Position numbers and translations under genes: made by a program
The notes under the pieces: model-generated
What the model saw: the letters and a program-made list of their open reading frames with translations, nothing else
Told to the model about the DNA's origin: nothing
The model's database searches: none
Assembly (NCBI GenBank): GCA_041499965.1
Contig: JBGQLG010000001.1
Coordinates: 35,618-99,617 of the forward strand
Length of the DNA stretch: 64,000 nucleotides
Direction: 5' to 3'
Source: AR5 sp041499965
Lineage (GTDB): Bacteria > Methylomirabilota > Methylomirabilia > Rokubacteriales > CSP1-6
Shown here: one piece after another, positions 10,111 through 18,518 of the stretch
Layout: the number at the start of each line of letters is the position of its first letter
Position numbering within the stretch: the stretch's first letter is position 1

Positions 10111-10992
10111 CTAGGTCGCTTCGCGGGCGCGGGGGTGCGCCTGGTCGTAGACGCGCATCAGCTGGTCGGCGGCCACGTGCGTGTAGCGCTGGGTCGTCGA
10201 CAGCCGGCTGTGGCCGAGCAGCTCCTGGATCATGCGCAGGTCGGCGCCGCGGTCGAGCAGGTGCGTGGCGAAGGTGTGGCGCAGCGTGTGGGGACTGACC
10301 CGCCGCACGATCCCGGCCGCGCGGGCCGCGCGCCGCACGACCGTGTGCAGCGCGCGCACGCCGAGCCGCCGCCCGCGCGCGCTGGTGAAGAGCGGCCCCG
10401 GCCGCTCGCCGCGGCCGGCCAGCCACGCGTCCAGCGCCCGCGCCGCCTGGCCGCCGTACGGCACGATGCGCTCCTTGCGGCCCTTGCCGAGGACCCGCAC
10501 GGTCCGCTCCGTCCGGTCGAGCGCCTCCATCTCCAGGCCGCTCAGCTCCGACACCCGCAGCCCGCTGGCGTAGAGCAGCTCCAGGATGGCCCGGTCCCGC
10601 GCGCGGGTGGCTCCGCCGAGCCCCCGCCCCTCGACCAGCTCGGTCGCCTCGTCGATCGGCAGGAAAGAGACCAGCTTGCTCGGCAACCGGGGACCCCGGA
10701 CTTCCCGGGCCGGGTTGCGCTCGAGCACGCCGCGGCGGACGAGGAAGCGACCACAGCTGCGCACCGCGGCCAGCTTGCGGGAGATCGAGACCGGGTTCAG
10801 GCCACGCGCGTGCAACGCGGCGAGCCAGGCGCGCACCGCTCGGGCGTCGGCGTCGGCCACGCCGGCGACGCCGCGCTCGGTCAGGAACCGCTGGAAGTCG
10901 GTGAGGTCGGTGCGGTAGGCGCGCAGGGTATGCGCGGAGGCGTTCCGCTCCACGGACATGTGGCGCAGGAACGCGGCCAGCGGATCGTTCAT
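10111..10992 (-). CDS. xerC: XerC-type tyrosine recombinase
   Basis: Site-specific recombinase expected to resolve chromosome dimers at dif. The 293-residue protein has the N-terminal SAM-like DNA-binding domain (about 1-90) and a catalytic domain with Arg in YASGLRVSEL near 146, a catalytic Lys region KGRKERIVP near 171, HTLRHTFATHLL near 238 and the LGHSRLSTTQRYTHV segment with the nucleophilic Tyr near 276. The ATG at 10992 overlaps the topA stop (ATGA). Its position between topA and hslV matches the conserved housekeeping order, which favours XerC over a phage or integron integrase. Confidence 0.92.
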   Translation of the reverse strand: MNDPLAAFLRHMSVERNASAHTLRAYRTDLTDFQRFLTERGVAGVADADARAVRAWLAALHARGLNPVSISRKLAAVRSCGRFLVRRGVLERNPAREVRGPRLPSKLVSFLPIDEATELVEGRGLGGATRARDRAILELLYASGLRVSELSGLEMEALDRTERTVRVLGKGRKERIVPYGGQAARALDAWLAGRGERPGPLFTSARGRRLGVRALHTVVRRAARAAGIVRRVSPHTLRHTFATHLLDRGADLRMIQELLGHSRLSTTQRYTHVAADQLMRVYDQAHPRAREAT

Positions 10993-13235
10993 GCCACGGT
11001 GATCTCGGCCTCGCGACTGAAGTCGCAGCCCTCGCGCCAGCAGCGCTGCACGCGCCGCCCCCGCGCGACCCGCTCGGTGAGGAACGGCGCCGCGCACTTC
11101 GGGCACGGCTCGGCCACCGGGCGCTGCCACAGCACGAACTTGCAGTCGGGATAGGCCGAGCAGCTGAAGAACGTGCGGCCCTTCCGGGAGCGGCGCTCGG
11201 CGATCTGGCCCTTCTCGCACTCCGGGCACGGGATGCCGAGCGTCACCGGCTTGGTCGTCTTGCACTCCGGGTAGCCCGAGCACGCGATGAACTTGCCAAA
11301 GCGGCCGTGCTTGATGACCATCGGCCGCGCACAGGTCGGGCAGATCTCGTCGGTCGGCTGGTCCTCGGCCCGCTCGCTGCCGGGCAGGTTGCGCTTGTAC
11401 TTGCAGTCGGGATAGTTCGAGCACGCGATGAACTTGCCGAAGCGACCGCGGCGCTCGATGAGGTCGGCGCCGTCCTGGGGGCACGCCTCGCCGATGGGGA
11501 CGCCGGCCTTCTCGCTGCCCATCTCCTTCTTGGCCCGGGCCAGGTCGCGCTTGAAGGGCTCGTAGAACTCCTTCACCGTCTCGACCCAGCCCAGCGCGCC
11601 CTCCTCGACCTTGTCGAGGTGGTCCTCCATCTGAGCCGTGAAGCCCACGTCCATGATGTCGCCGAAGAACGGCATCAGCTTGTCGGTCACCGCCATGCCG
11701 AGCTCGCTCGGGAACAGCGTGCGGCGCTCGCGATGCACGTAGCCGCGGTCGTTGATGATGGTGCCCAGGATCGACGCGTAGGTCGACGGCCGGCCGATCC
11801 CCAGCTCCTCCAGCACCTTGATGAGCGAGGCCTCGGTGAAGCGGGGGGGCGGTTGGGTGAAGTGCTGCTTGGGATCGAGACCCAGCAGCGCCAGCACCTC
11901 GCCCTCCTCCAGCGGCGGCACCGCGCTCTCGGCGTCCTCGTCGGCGGCCGTGTCCTCTTCCTCGCGGCTCTCGACGTAGACCGCGGTGAACCCCTTGAAC
12001 TTCAGCGTCTGGCCCTGGGCGCGAAAGACGGTGTTGCCGGCGGTGATATCGGCGGCGACGGTGTCGAACACGGCCGGCATGAGCTGGCTGGCCATGAAGC
12101 GCTCCCAGATGAGCCGGTAGAGCGCGAGCTGATCCTTGGTGAGAACGCTCGCCACGCTGCGGGGGTCGCGCCGCACGTCGGAGGGCCGGATGGCCTCGTG
12201 GGCTTCCTGGGCGCTGCCGCGCGACTTGTAGGCCGGCGGCGTCTGCGGCACGTACTCACCGCCGATCCGCTCACTCGCCCACTGCCGGGCTTCCTGCTGC
12301 GCCTCCGCCGCCACTCGCACCGAGTCGGTCCTCATGTACGTGATGAAACCGACCGGCCCCTCGCCGCCCACCTCGATGCCCTCGTAGAGCTGCTGGGCCA
12401 CCGTCATGGTCTTCTTGGCGGAGAAGCCGAGCGTGCGGCCGGCATCCTGCTGCAGCGTGGAGGTGATGAACGGCGGCGCCGGGTTGCGCTTGCGCTCGCC
12501 CCGGGTCACGCTGCGCACGACGAAGCGTGCGCCCTCCAGGGCATCGACCAGCCCGTGCGTCGCCTCGCCGGTGGTCAGGGCCGCCTTCTCGCCGGCGACC
12601 TCGCGCAGCGTGGCCATGAACTCGGGCGGCAGCTTGGCCTTCAGCCGCGCGTGCAGCGTCCAGTACTCGACCGGGTTGAACGCCTGGATCTCGCGCTCGC
12701 GGTCGACGATCAGCCGCACCGCCACCGACTGCACGCGTCCGGCCGACAGGCCGCGCTGGACCTTGTCCCACAGCAGTGGTGACAGGCTGTAGCCGACGAG
12801 ACGGTCGAGCACGCGCCGGGCCTGCTGGGCGTCGACCTTCTTGAGGTCGATCCGACCCGGCTTGGTGAAGGCGGCCTTCACCGCCCGCTCGGTGATCTCG
12901 TTGAAGGTGATGCGGTAGATGTTCTTCTTCTGGATCGGCAGCTCCTGGGCCAGGTGCCAGCCGATGGCCTCGCCCTCGCGGTCGGGGTCGGTGGCCACGT
13001 AGAGCGTATCGGTCTTCTCCGCGGCCCTGACCAGGTCGTCGAGGATCTTCTTCTTGGTCGGCGTGACGACGTACTTCGGCTTGAAGTTTTTCTTGGGGTC
13101 CACGCCCAGCTGAGACTTGGGGAGGTCGCGGACGTGGCCCATCGACGCCTTGACGACGTACTTGCCATCCAGGTACTTCGCGATCGTCTTCACCTTGGTC
13201 GGGGACTCGACCACCACCAGGGGGCGCTTGGCCAC
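10989..13235 (-). CDS. topA: DNA topoisomerase I
   Basis: Type IA topoisomerase that relaxes negative supercoils. The 748-residue protein starts (GTG, overlapping the dprA stop) with the Toprim domain VVVESPTKVKTIAKYL and has the active-site Tyr in GFITYMRTDSVRVA near 308. The C-terminus carries four successive topoisomerase zinc-ribbon repeats from about residue 590. The first is unusual: it begins CPQDGADL, so one of its four Cys is missing, while the other three (CPTC, CPEC, CPKC) keep theirs. Full length; the degenerate first ribbon may simply not bind metal. Confidence 0.97.
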   Translation of the reverse strand: MAKRPLVVVESPTKVKTIAKYLDGKYVVKASMGHVRDLPKSQLGVDPKKNFKPKYVVTPTKKKILDDLVRAAEKTDTLYVATDPDREGEAIGWHLAQELPIQKKNIYRITFNEITERAVKAAFTKPGRIDLKKVDAQQARRVLDRLVGYSLSPLLWDKVQRGLSAGRVQSVAVRLIVDREREIQAFNPVEYWTLHARLKAKLPPEFMATLREVAGEKAALTTGEATHGLVDALEGARFVVRSVTRGERKRNPAPPFITSTLQQDAGRTLGFSAKKTMTVAQQLYEGIEVGGEGPVGFITYMRTDSVRVAAEAQQEARQWASERIGGEYVPQTPPAYKSRGSAQEAHEAIRPSDVRRDPRSVASVLTKDQLALYRLIWERFMASQLMPAVFDTVAADITAGNTVFRAQGQTLKFKGFTAVYVESREEEDTAADEDAESAVPPLEEGEVLALLGLDPKQHFTQPPPRFTEASLIKVLEELGIGRPSTYASILGTIINDRGYVHRERRTLFPSELGMAVTDKLMPFFGDIMDVGFTAQMEDHLDKVEEGALGWVETVKEFYEPFKRDLARAKKEMGSEKAGVPIGEACPQDGADLIERRGRFGKFIACSNYPDCKYKRNLPGSERAEDQPTDEICPTCARPMVIKHGRFGKFIACSGYPECKTTKPVTLGIPCPECEKGQIAERRSRKGRTFFSCSAYPDCKFVLWQRPVAEPCPKCAAPFLTERVARGRRVQRCWREGCDFSREAEITVA

Positions 13236-14140
13236 TACGCTCTCCTCGCCCGTGCCGCGGTCGCCACCCAGCGCTGGCCGACGAGCTGCCGGGCGTGACC
13301 CGCCAGCTCGAGAGCGATCAGCGCCGTGCCCGCCCGCGCGGCGTCCACACCCGCCCGAGCGATCAATCGCTCGATGTGCTGCGCCTCGTCCACGCTCAAC
13401 AGCTCCAGCATGCTCGCTTCGTCACTCCCCGGCGCCGGCCGCGACGTGTGATCACCGCTCGTCGGCGCGCCCTCGATCGCACGGCGCCACGATTCCCCGA
13501 GCTCGGCCGCGATGTCGCTCCAGTGCCCGACTAGTCTAGCACCGTCCCGGATGAGGGCATTCGTTCCCCGGCTGGTGGCGGAGGTAATTCGGCCTGGAAC
13601 GGCAAAGACTTCCCGGCCCAGGTCGCCGGCCAGTCCGGCGGTGATCAGAGCGCCGCTACGCTCGGCCGCCTCCACCACCACCACCCCGAGGACGAGCCCG
13701 GCCAGCGTGCGGTTGCGCAAGGGGAAGTGATGGGCGAGCGCCCCGATCGTGCGCGGAAACTGCGAGAGCAGCGCGCCCCGCGCCGCGATGGCCTCGGCCA
13801 GGGCGCGATTCTCCGGCGGATACACGTGGGCGATGCCGTGACCGAGCACCGCCAGCGTGCGGCCGCCGGCCTCGAGCGCGCCGCGATGGGCGGCGGTGTC
13901 GATGCCCCGGGCCAGGCCGCTGACGATCGTCACGCCGCGCGCGGCCAGGTCGGCGGCCAGCATGCCCGCCACCTCGATCCCGTACGCGGTGGCCTGGCGG
14001 GAGCCCACGATGGCGATCGCCAGGGCGTCGCCGGGCTCGAGCCCGCCACGCACGTCGAGCTCGGGAGGGGTCGGAATCGAGGCGAGCAGCACGGGATAAC
14101 CCGGGTCGCTCGGGATCAGATGGTCGACGCGTGTGTCCAT
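13235..14140 (-). CDS. dprA: DNA processing protein DprA/Smf
   Basis: Loads RecA on incoming single-stranded DNA during natural transformation, and is kept in many non-competent bacteria. The 301 residues include the Rossmann-like core with IVGSRQATAYG near 45, SGLARGIDTAAHRGAL near 74 and the SGALITAGLAGDLGREVFAVPG segment near 166, followed by a C-terminal winged-helix region (about 235-290). The N-terminal SAM domain found in longer homologues is absent. It heads a long operon that starts just downstream of a good sigma70-like promoter. Confidence 0.93.
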   Translation of the reverse strand: MDTRVDHLIPSDPGYPVLLASIPTPPELDVRGGLEPGDALAIAIVGSRQATAYGIEVAGMLAADLAARGVTIVSGLARGIDTAAHRGALEAGGRTLAVLGHGIAHVYPPENRALAEAIAARGALLSQFPRTIGALAHHFPLRNRTLAGLVLGVVVVEAAERSGALITAGLAGDLGREVFAVPGRITSATSRGTNALIRDGARLVGHWSDIAAELGESWRRAIEGAPTSGDHTSRPAPGSDEASMLELLSVDEAQHIERLIARAGVDAARAGTALIALELAGHARQLVGQRWVATAARARRA

Positions 14141-14157
14141 AGCTTGGCGGAGGGCGC

Positions 14158-14186
14158 AGTATAGCGGCGGCGCCGAGTGCCGCCAA
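14158..14186 (-). promoter_or_regulatory. Predicted sigma70-like promoter of the dprA-topA operon
   Basis: On the minus strand, TTGGCG (14186-14181) and TATACT (14163-14158) are separated by 17 nt. The -10 matches consensus at five of six bases; the -35 is weak beyond TTG. The start codon of dprA lies 17 nt further on. No other promoter-like element is evident inside the overlapping genes from dprA to galT. Confidence 0.5.
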
Positions 14187-14206
14187 TGTCTCCGATCGCA
14201 GACGCC

Positions 14207-15097
14207 TCAGTGCCGGCTGGCGCCCGCCTCCGGCCGCAAGAAGGCGTGCGCCTTCACCGCGGCCTCGCTCTGCGGGAACTCGTGGACCACGCGCTGCCAC
14301 GTCTGCCGGGCGTGCGCCTCGTCGCGCAGGTTGCGCTGGCAGAGCCCGATCTTGAGGAGCGCGTCCGCCGCCTTGGCCGAGGCGGGCGCGAGCGTGGAGA
14401 CCTTCTGAAACTCCGCCATGGCCTGGCGGTAGTCGCGTTGCACGTAGTAGGCCTCGCCGATCCAGTACTGCGCGTTGGCCACCAGGGCGTGGCCCGGATA
14501 CTTCGCCATGAAGTCCAGGAAGTCGAGCACCGCCTGGCCATGCTCGCGGGCGCGGAACGTCGAGAGCGCGGCGGCGTACGCCTGCTCGGGCGTCTGCCCG
14601 CGCGCCAGCGGCTCTCGCGGCCGCTGAGGCCGTGGCATGGTCGGTGCGGCCGGCGCGGCCTGGGCTGGTGTGGTCGGGGCCGATGGCGGCGGGGTTACGG
14701 GCGTGATCGGCGGCGCCGCCGGCGGTGGTGTGGCCAGCGCCTTGGCCGCGCGCGCCTCCGCTTCGGCCGCCTCCACGCGTGCGCGCAAGCGGGCGATCTC
14801 CTCGCGGTCTTCCTTCAGAGCGGTCTGGGTCTCGGCGCTGCGCACCTGGAGGGTCCGGTTCTCGGCGGCCACGCGCGCGAGCTGATGCGTGGTCGCCTCG
14901 TGAGCCTGGCGGAGCTCGGTCAGCTCCGTGCGCGTCGCGGCGAGCTCGGTGCGGACCCGCTGGACCGATGAACGCGAGGCACACCCCATCCCGAGAGGGA
15001 CGAGGACGGCCAGAACCAGCAGTCCCGGCAGCCGGATGGACCCTGAAGCTACGTCCGAGCTCCTGTCATGGAAGCTCCCGTAACACGATGACTTCAA
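14207..15097 (-). CDS. YbgF/CpoB-like TPR lipoprotein
   Basis: Probable outer-membrane or periplasmic lipoprotein related to CpoB (YbgF) of the Tol-Pal system. After a hydrophobic stretch (LLVLAVLVPLG) comes a lipobox ending GMGC, so the mature N-terminus is a lipid-modified Cys. Next are a heptad-rich coiled coil (about 45-110), a Pro/Ala-rich linker and a C-terminal domain with three TPR-like repeats (about 165-285), the layout of YbgF. The start is uncertain: I prefer a TTG at 15097 preceded by GGAGG, inside the last 32 nt of moeA; an in-frame start at 15148 would only add residues before the signal. No tolB or pal is in the window, so a role in division is inferred from the fold alone. 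Confidence 0.7.
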   Translation of the reverse strand: MKSSCYGSFHDRSSDVASGSIRLPGLLVLAVLVPLGMGCASRSSVQRVRTELAATRTELTELRQAHEATTHQLARVAAENRTLQVRSAETQTALKEDREEIARLRARVEAAEAEARAAKALATPPPAAPPITPVTPPPSAPTTPAQAAPAAPTMPRPQRPREPLARGQTPEQAYAAALSTFRAREHGQAVLDFLDFMAKYPGHALVANAQYWIGEAYYVQRDYRQAMAEFQKVSTLAPASAKAADALLKIGLCQRNLRDEAHARQTWQRVVHEFPQSEAAVKAHAFLRPEAGASRH

Positions 15098-16262
15098 GAT
15101 CTCCTCCAGCCGGCACCACGGTGTCGGGAGGAACGACGGCGAGACCATCGGCCATGACCATCGAGCGAAGGATTGCCGAGCCTTGCTCCCCCGTCAGCCG
15201 GGCCCCCAGACCCGAGCCGGTCGGCTCGAGCTGCACGCGCAGATAGCCGCGCCGAGAGCCCGGGTTCGGTACGGGCGCCAGCGCCCGCACGCGCAGGCGC
15301 GGGCGCGTCAGCCGCTGGCGGCCGGCCATCTTGAGCAGCGCGGGGCGAACGAACAGCTCGAACGTCACCATCGCGGAGACGGGGTTGCCGGGCAGTCCGA
15401 AGACCGGCCGGCCGTCGAGCGAGCCGAAGGTGATGGGCTTGCCCGGTCGCATCGAGACCTGCCACAGATGCATCTCGGCTCCCGCCCGCATCAGTGCCTC
15501 GCGCACCAGGTCGAGCTCGCCCACGGAGACGCCGGCAGAGGAGACCAGGACGTCGGCGTCGCGGGCGGCGCGCAGGCGCTCGTCGATGGCCTCCAGGCGG
15601 TCGCGGGCCACGCCGAGCGAGAGCGGCTCGCCGCCCGCTTCGATCACCTGGGCCATCAACGTGTACGTATTGGTGTTCGGAATCTGGCCAGGGCCGGGCT
15701 CGGTACCGAGATCAGCCAGCTCGTTGCCGGTCGACAGGATGGCGACGCGCGGCCGGCGATAGACCCGAACCTGCCCGTAACCGAGCGTGGCCAGCAGGCC
15801 AATTTCGGCCGCGGTGAGGAGCCGGCCGGGATCGAGCACGCGATCGCCGACGCGCACGTCCTCACCGCGCGGGCGCACGTAGGCCGCCGGCGCTGCCGTC
15901 GCCCGCAAGGCAATGCGTCCCTCGCCGGCGTCCACGTCCTCCTGCGGCACGACGGTGTCGGCGCCGTCCGGCAGGGGGGCGCCCGTGAAGATGCGCATGG
16001 CCTCGCCGCGTCCGACCACGCGCAACGGCAGGCCCCCGGCCTCCACGCGGCCGACCACGGCGAGCGCGACGCCCTGAGCCGTGTCCTCGGCGCGGACCGC
16101 GTAGCCGTCCATCGACGAGTTCGGCCACGGCGGGATCTCACGCTGCGACACCACCGGCTCGGCCAGCACGCGCCCCAGCGCACCGAGCACGTCAACCCGC
16201 TCGGTCCCCAGCCGCGGAATGCGAGCGAGAATCGACGCGAGCGCCGCTTCCACCGTCAGCAT
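15066..16262 (-). CDS. moeA: Molybdopterin molybdenumtransferase MoeA
   Basis: Inserts molybdate into adenylated molybdopterin to form the molybdenum cofactor. The 398-residue protein has the MoeA N-terminal domains with SMDGYAVRAED near 50 and GAPLPDGADTVVPQED near 94, a MogA-like domain with LSTGNELAD near 185 and SSAGVSVGELD near 244, and the FGLPGNPVSAMVTFE segment near 311. Full length. The formate dehydrogenase and its FdhD factor elsewhere in this window are plausible clients. Confidence 0.95.
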   Translation of the reverse strand: MLTVEAALASILARIPRLGTERVDVLGALGRVLAEPVVSQREIPPWPNSSMDGYAVRAEDTAQGVALAVVGRVEAGGLPLRVVGRGEAMRIFTGAPLPDGADTVVPQEDVDAGEGRIALRATAAPAAYVRPRGEDVRVGDRVLDPGRLLTAAEIGLLATLGYGQVRVYRRPRVAILSTGNELADLGTEPGPGQIPNTNTYTLMAQVIEAGGEPLSLGVARDRLEAIDERLRAARDADVLVSSAGVSVGELDLVREALMRAGAEMHLWQVSMRPGKPITFGSLDGRPVFGLPGNPVSAMVTFELFVRPALLKMAGRQRLTRPRLRVRALAPVPNPGSRRGYLRVQLEPTGSGLGARLTGEQGSAILRSMVMADGLAVVPPDTVVPAGGDLEVIVLRELP

Positions 16263-16374
16263 GCGGCCCCTACTCTACACCGCCGCCGGATCGTGTTGTG
16301 GCCGTCCTGACGCCGCGGCCCACCACACGGATGGGGATCGTCGCGTTCGCAGGGCGGGGCGACGAGCGTCGCCA

Positions 16375-16389
16375 GGGGGCGACGCCCCC
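16375..16389. repeat. Perfect GC inverted repeat after actF
   Basis: A 7-bp perfect inverted repeat, GGGGGCG and CGCCCCC around one A, lies 8 nt past the actF stop in the 134-nt gap before moeA. It is placed like a transcription end signal, but no T-run follows on the minus strand, so it is not a standard intrinsic terminator. The rest of the gap holds nothing I recognise. Confidence 0.4.
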
Positions 16390-16396
16390 CGCGAGC

Positions 16397-17497
16397 TCAA
16401 TGACCGGTGTGCGGCAGATTCAAGACGGGCTTGTAGCGCCCCATGAACACCCGGCGGCTGAGGGCGAACAGCGCGAGGAAGCCGATGGTGATCGCCAGGT
16501 CGCGCGCGCCGAGCGGCAGCGGATTGCTGGCCGACACCGAGGGAAACACGACCAGCACGCGCTCGAGGAAGATCGCGATGAGGCCGAACAGCGCGATGAC
16601 GAAGAGCGGCGCGTGGCGCTGGGGCGGCCGCCCGGTCAGGCGCTTGAGCAGGTACACGAAGGGGATCAGCCAGCCCACGATGAGCACCACCCAGGCCAGC
16701 GTCTGCCACGGCTGCACGAAGAAGCGCCGCACGAAGAAGCGCGTCTCCACCGGCACGTTGCCGTACCAGATCACGAGGTACTGCGACCAGAAGAAGTACA
16801 TCCACATGATGGACATCGTGAACTGCAGCTTGGCCACGTCCTGGACGGCCGCCGGCGGGATCGAGGCCACGCCGCGGGCGTTGGCGCGGATCGTCAGGAT
16901 CGAGAGCAGGCAGAACGCCGTGTACAACGTGCTCACGGCGAAGTACCCGCCGAACAGGCCGCTGTACCAGATGGGATCGAGCGCCATGACGAGGTCGTAG
17001 CCCCAGAGCGACACCGAGATCAGCCACAGGAACAGGACGATGACCGCCAGGCGATTGCGCCGGGCCCCGTCGCGCGCGTCGTCGGGCGGCACCGAGTCGC
17101 GCAGGAGCATGCCCGCGAACGCGTAGCAGGTCAGGAAGAGCACGAGGGCCAGGCCCAGGGTGCGCCCGAAGAAGAACGGGACGTTCAGCCAGACGGCCTT
17201 CACCGCCACCGGCTCGGCCACCCACGGGTAGAGCACCGTGCGGCCCGCGAACAGGATCGCCATCAGCACGAAGGCCACGGGCAGGAAGCCGATCGTGGTG
17301 ACCGCGAGCCGGCGCACGCTCGGCGACCAGCGGGCCTCGGTGAGCTGCATCATGGCGGCGATGGCCGGCCCGGTCACCGCCAGCCCCGACCAGAACACGA
17401 GGTTGACGAGATACATCGACCAGGCCCGGGTGCCGTCGGGTGCCGTCACGAACGCCAGCGCCCCCCCCACCGCCAGCACGAGCCAGAAGGCCGTCAT
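16397..17497 (-). CDS. actF: Alternative complex III subunit ActF (NrfD-like membrane protein)
   Basis: Integral membrane subunit of quinol:electron-acceptor oxidoreductase (alternative complex III). The 366-residue product has about ten hydrophobic helices, with conserved segments such as WSMYLVNLVFWSGLAVTGP near 26 and WMYFFWSQYLVIWYGNVP near 235. ActF is a shorter paralogue of ActC. Its ATG overlaps the actE stop (ATGA), and it ends the actABCDEF operon. No terminal oxidase genes follow, in contrast to many act loci. Confidence 0.88.
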   Translation of the reverse strand: MTAFWLVLAVGGALAFVTAPDGTRAWSMYLVNLVFWSGLAVTGPAIAAMMQLTEARWSPSVRRLAVTTIGFLPVAFVLMAILFAGRTVLYPWVAEPVAVKAVWLNVPFFFGRTLGLALVLFLTCYAFAGMLLRDSVPPDDARDGARRNRLAVIVLFLWLISVSLWGYDLVMALDPIWYSGLFGGYFAVSTLYTAFCLLSILTIRANARGVASIPPAAVQDVAKLQFTMSIMWMYFFWSQYLVIWYGNVPVETRFFVRRFFVQPWQTLAWVVLIVGWLIPFVYLLKRLTGRPPQRHAPLFVIALFGLIAIFLERVLVVFPSVSASNPLPLGARDLAITIGFLALFALSRRVFMGRYKPVLNLPHTGH

Positions 17498-18000
17498 TTC
17501 TGGGCCAGCGAGCGGAGGTAGTTCACGAGGTGCCAGGCCTCCTGGGAGGACAGGGCCTCGCCGTAGGCGGGCATCACGGCGCCGCCGACCACGATGTAGC
17601 TGTGCCAGTAGCCGTCGGTGCGCTGCCGCTGCAGCTCGGGGTTCGTGAGATCCGGCGTCGGGATGAACTTCGTCGCGACGGGGCCGGTCGTGCCGCCCTT
17701 GGCTTCGGGCCCGTGGCAGGGCGTGCAGAAGGTCTGGAAGTGCTGGCGGCCCTGGGTCACCGAGGACTCCGTGGCCTTGATCGGGTTCGGTATCTTGGTG
17801 GCCAGCTCTCGCTGCTCCTTGGGAATCACCAGGGACGCGCCCCGCGCCACCACGCCGCTGGGCATGGAGAACGTGCGCTCGCCGGGCAGGATGCGCGGGG
17901 TCTGCGTCATGTTGTCGACGAAGCGGATCACCACCACCCCGCCCAGCAGCGCGCCGGCCGCCCCGATGATCAGCAGCACCAGGATGAACACGTACTTCAC
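17494..18000 (-). CDS. actE: Alternative complex III monohaem cytochrome c ActE
   Basis: Membrane-anchored c-type cytochrome of alternative complex III. The 168-residue product begins with an uncleaved-looking hydrophobic helix (residues 3-25), then a periplasmic domain with one haem site, CTPCH at 92-96, and a likely axial Met in VMPAYGEAL near 140. The GTG at 18000 overlaps the actD stop (GTGA) and sits directly before the helix. It probably passes electrons to a soluble carrier or oxidase. Confidence 0.9.
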   Translation of the reverse strand: MKYVFILVLLIIGAAGALLGGVVVIRFVDNMTQTPRILPGERTFSMPSGVVARGASLVIPKEQRELATKIPNPIKATESSVTQGRQHFQTFCTPCHGPEAKGGTTGPVATKFIPTPDLTNPELQRQRTDGYWHSYIVVGGAVMPAYGEALSSQEAWHLVNYLRSLAQK

Positions 18001-18518
18001 GCGCGGACCTCCTCGGCGCCGGCGCCGCGGAGAATCTCGCGCACCGAGGCCGACCGCTCGGCCGCGCAGTGGACGGCCACGCCGAAGCGGTCGTTGGTGA
18101 ATCGCACGTCGTAGCTCGGCGAGGTCCGGAGCTGCGGCAGGCGTCCCAGCGTCACCAGGCCGATCAGCGTCGCGATGCCACCGAACAGGATCATCATCTC
18201 GAACATGATGACCACGTACGGTGGGCTCACCGGCAGGCCCATCGGCGGCTTGCCCCCGACCACGAGCCCCCACTTGAGCGAGGACCACGCCGTCAGGATC
18301 CAGCCCGAGGCGAGTCCGGTGAGCCCGCCCAGGAGCGTGAACAGGCGGACCTTGCTCACCGGCCGATCACGGTCGACCACGTCTTCGATCTCGTGCACGG
18401 GCACCGGCGAGTACACGGTGAGGTCGTGGTAGCCCTTGGCCCGGAGCTCCTCGAGGGCCCGCACCGTCGTGTCGACGTGGGCGAAGACGCCGAGGATCGT
18501 CTCAGTGGTGGCCGCCAT
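17997..18518 (-). CDS. actD: Alternative complex III subunit ActD (DUF3341)
   Basis: Two-helix membrane subunit of alternative complex III. The 173-residue protein has the DUF3341 layout: an N-terminal soluble segment (FAHVDTTVRALEELRAKGYHD), two transmembrane helices at about 60-80 and 98-120, and a C-terminal soluble domain with FTNDRFGVAV. Its 5' end overlaps actC by 17 nt. The role is structural as far as is known for the family. Confidence 0.88.
   Translation of the reverse strand: MAATTETILGVFAHVDTTVRALEELRAKGYHDLTVYSPVPVHEIEDVVDRDRPVSKVRLFTLLGGLTGLASGWILTAWSSLKWGLVVGGKPPMGLPVSPPYVVIMFEMMILFGGIATLIGLVTLGRLPQLRTSPSYDVRFTNDRFGVAVHCAAERSASVREILRGAGAEEVRA

Noticed and set aside
10111..10992. 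XerC as an integrase of a mobile element
   Set aside because: It sits in a conserved housekeeping gene order, has a normal XerC length, and there are no attachment-site repeats or cargo genes.
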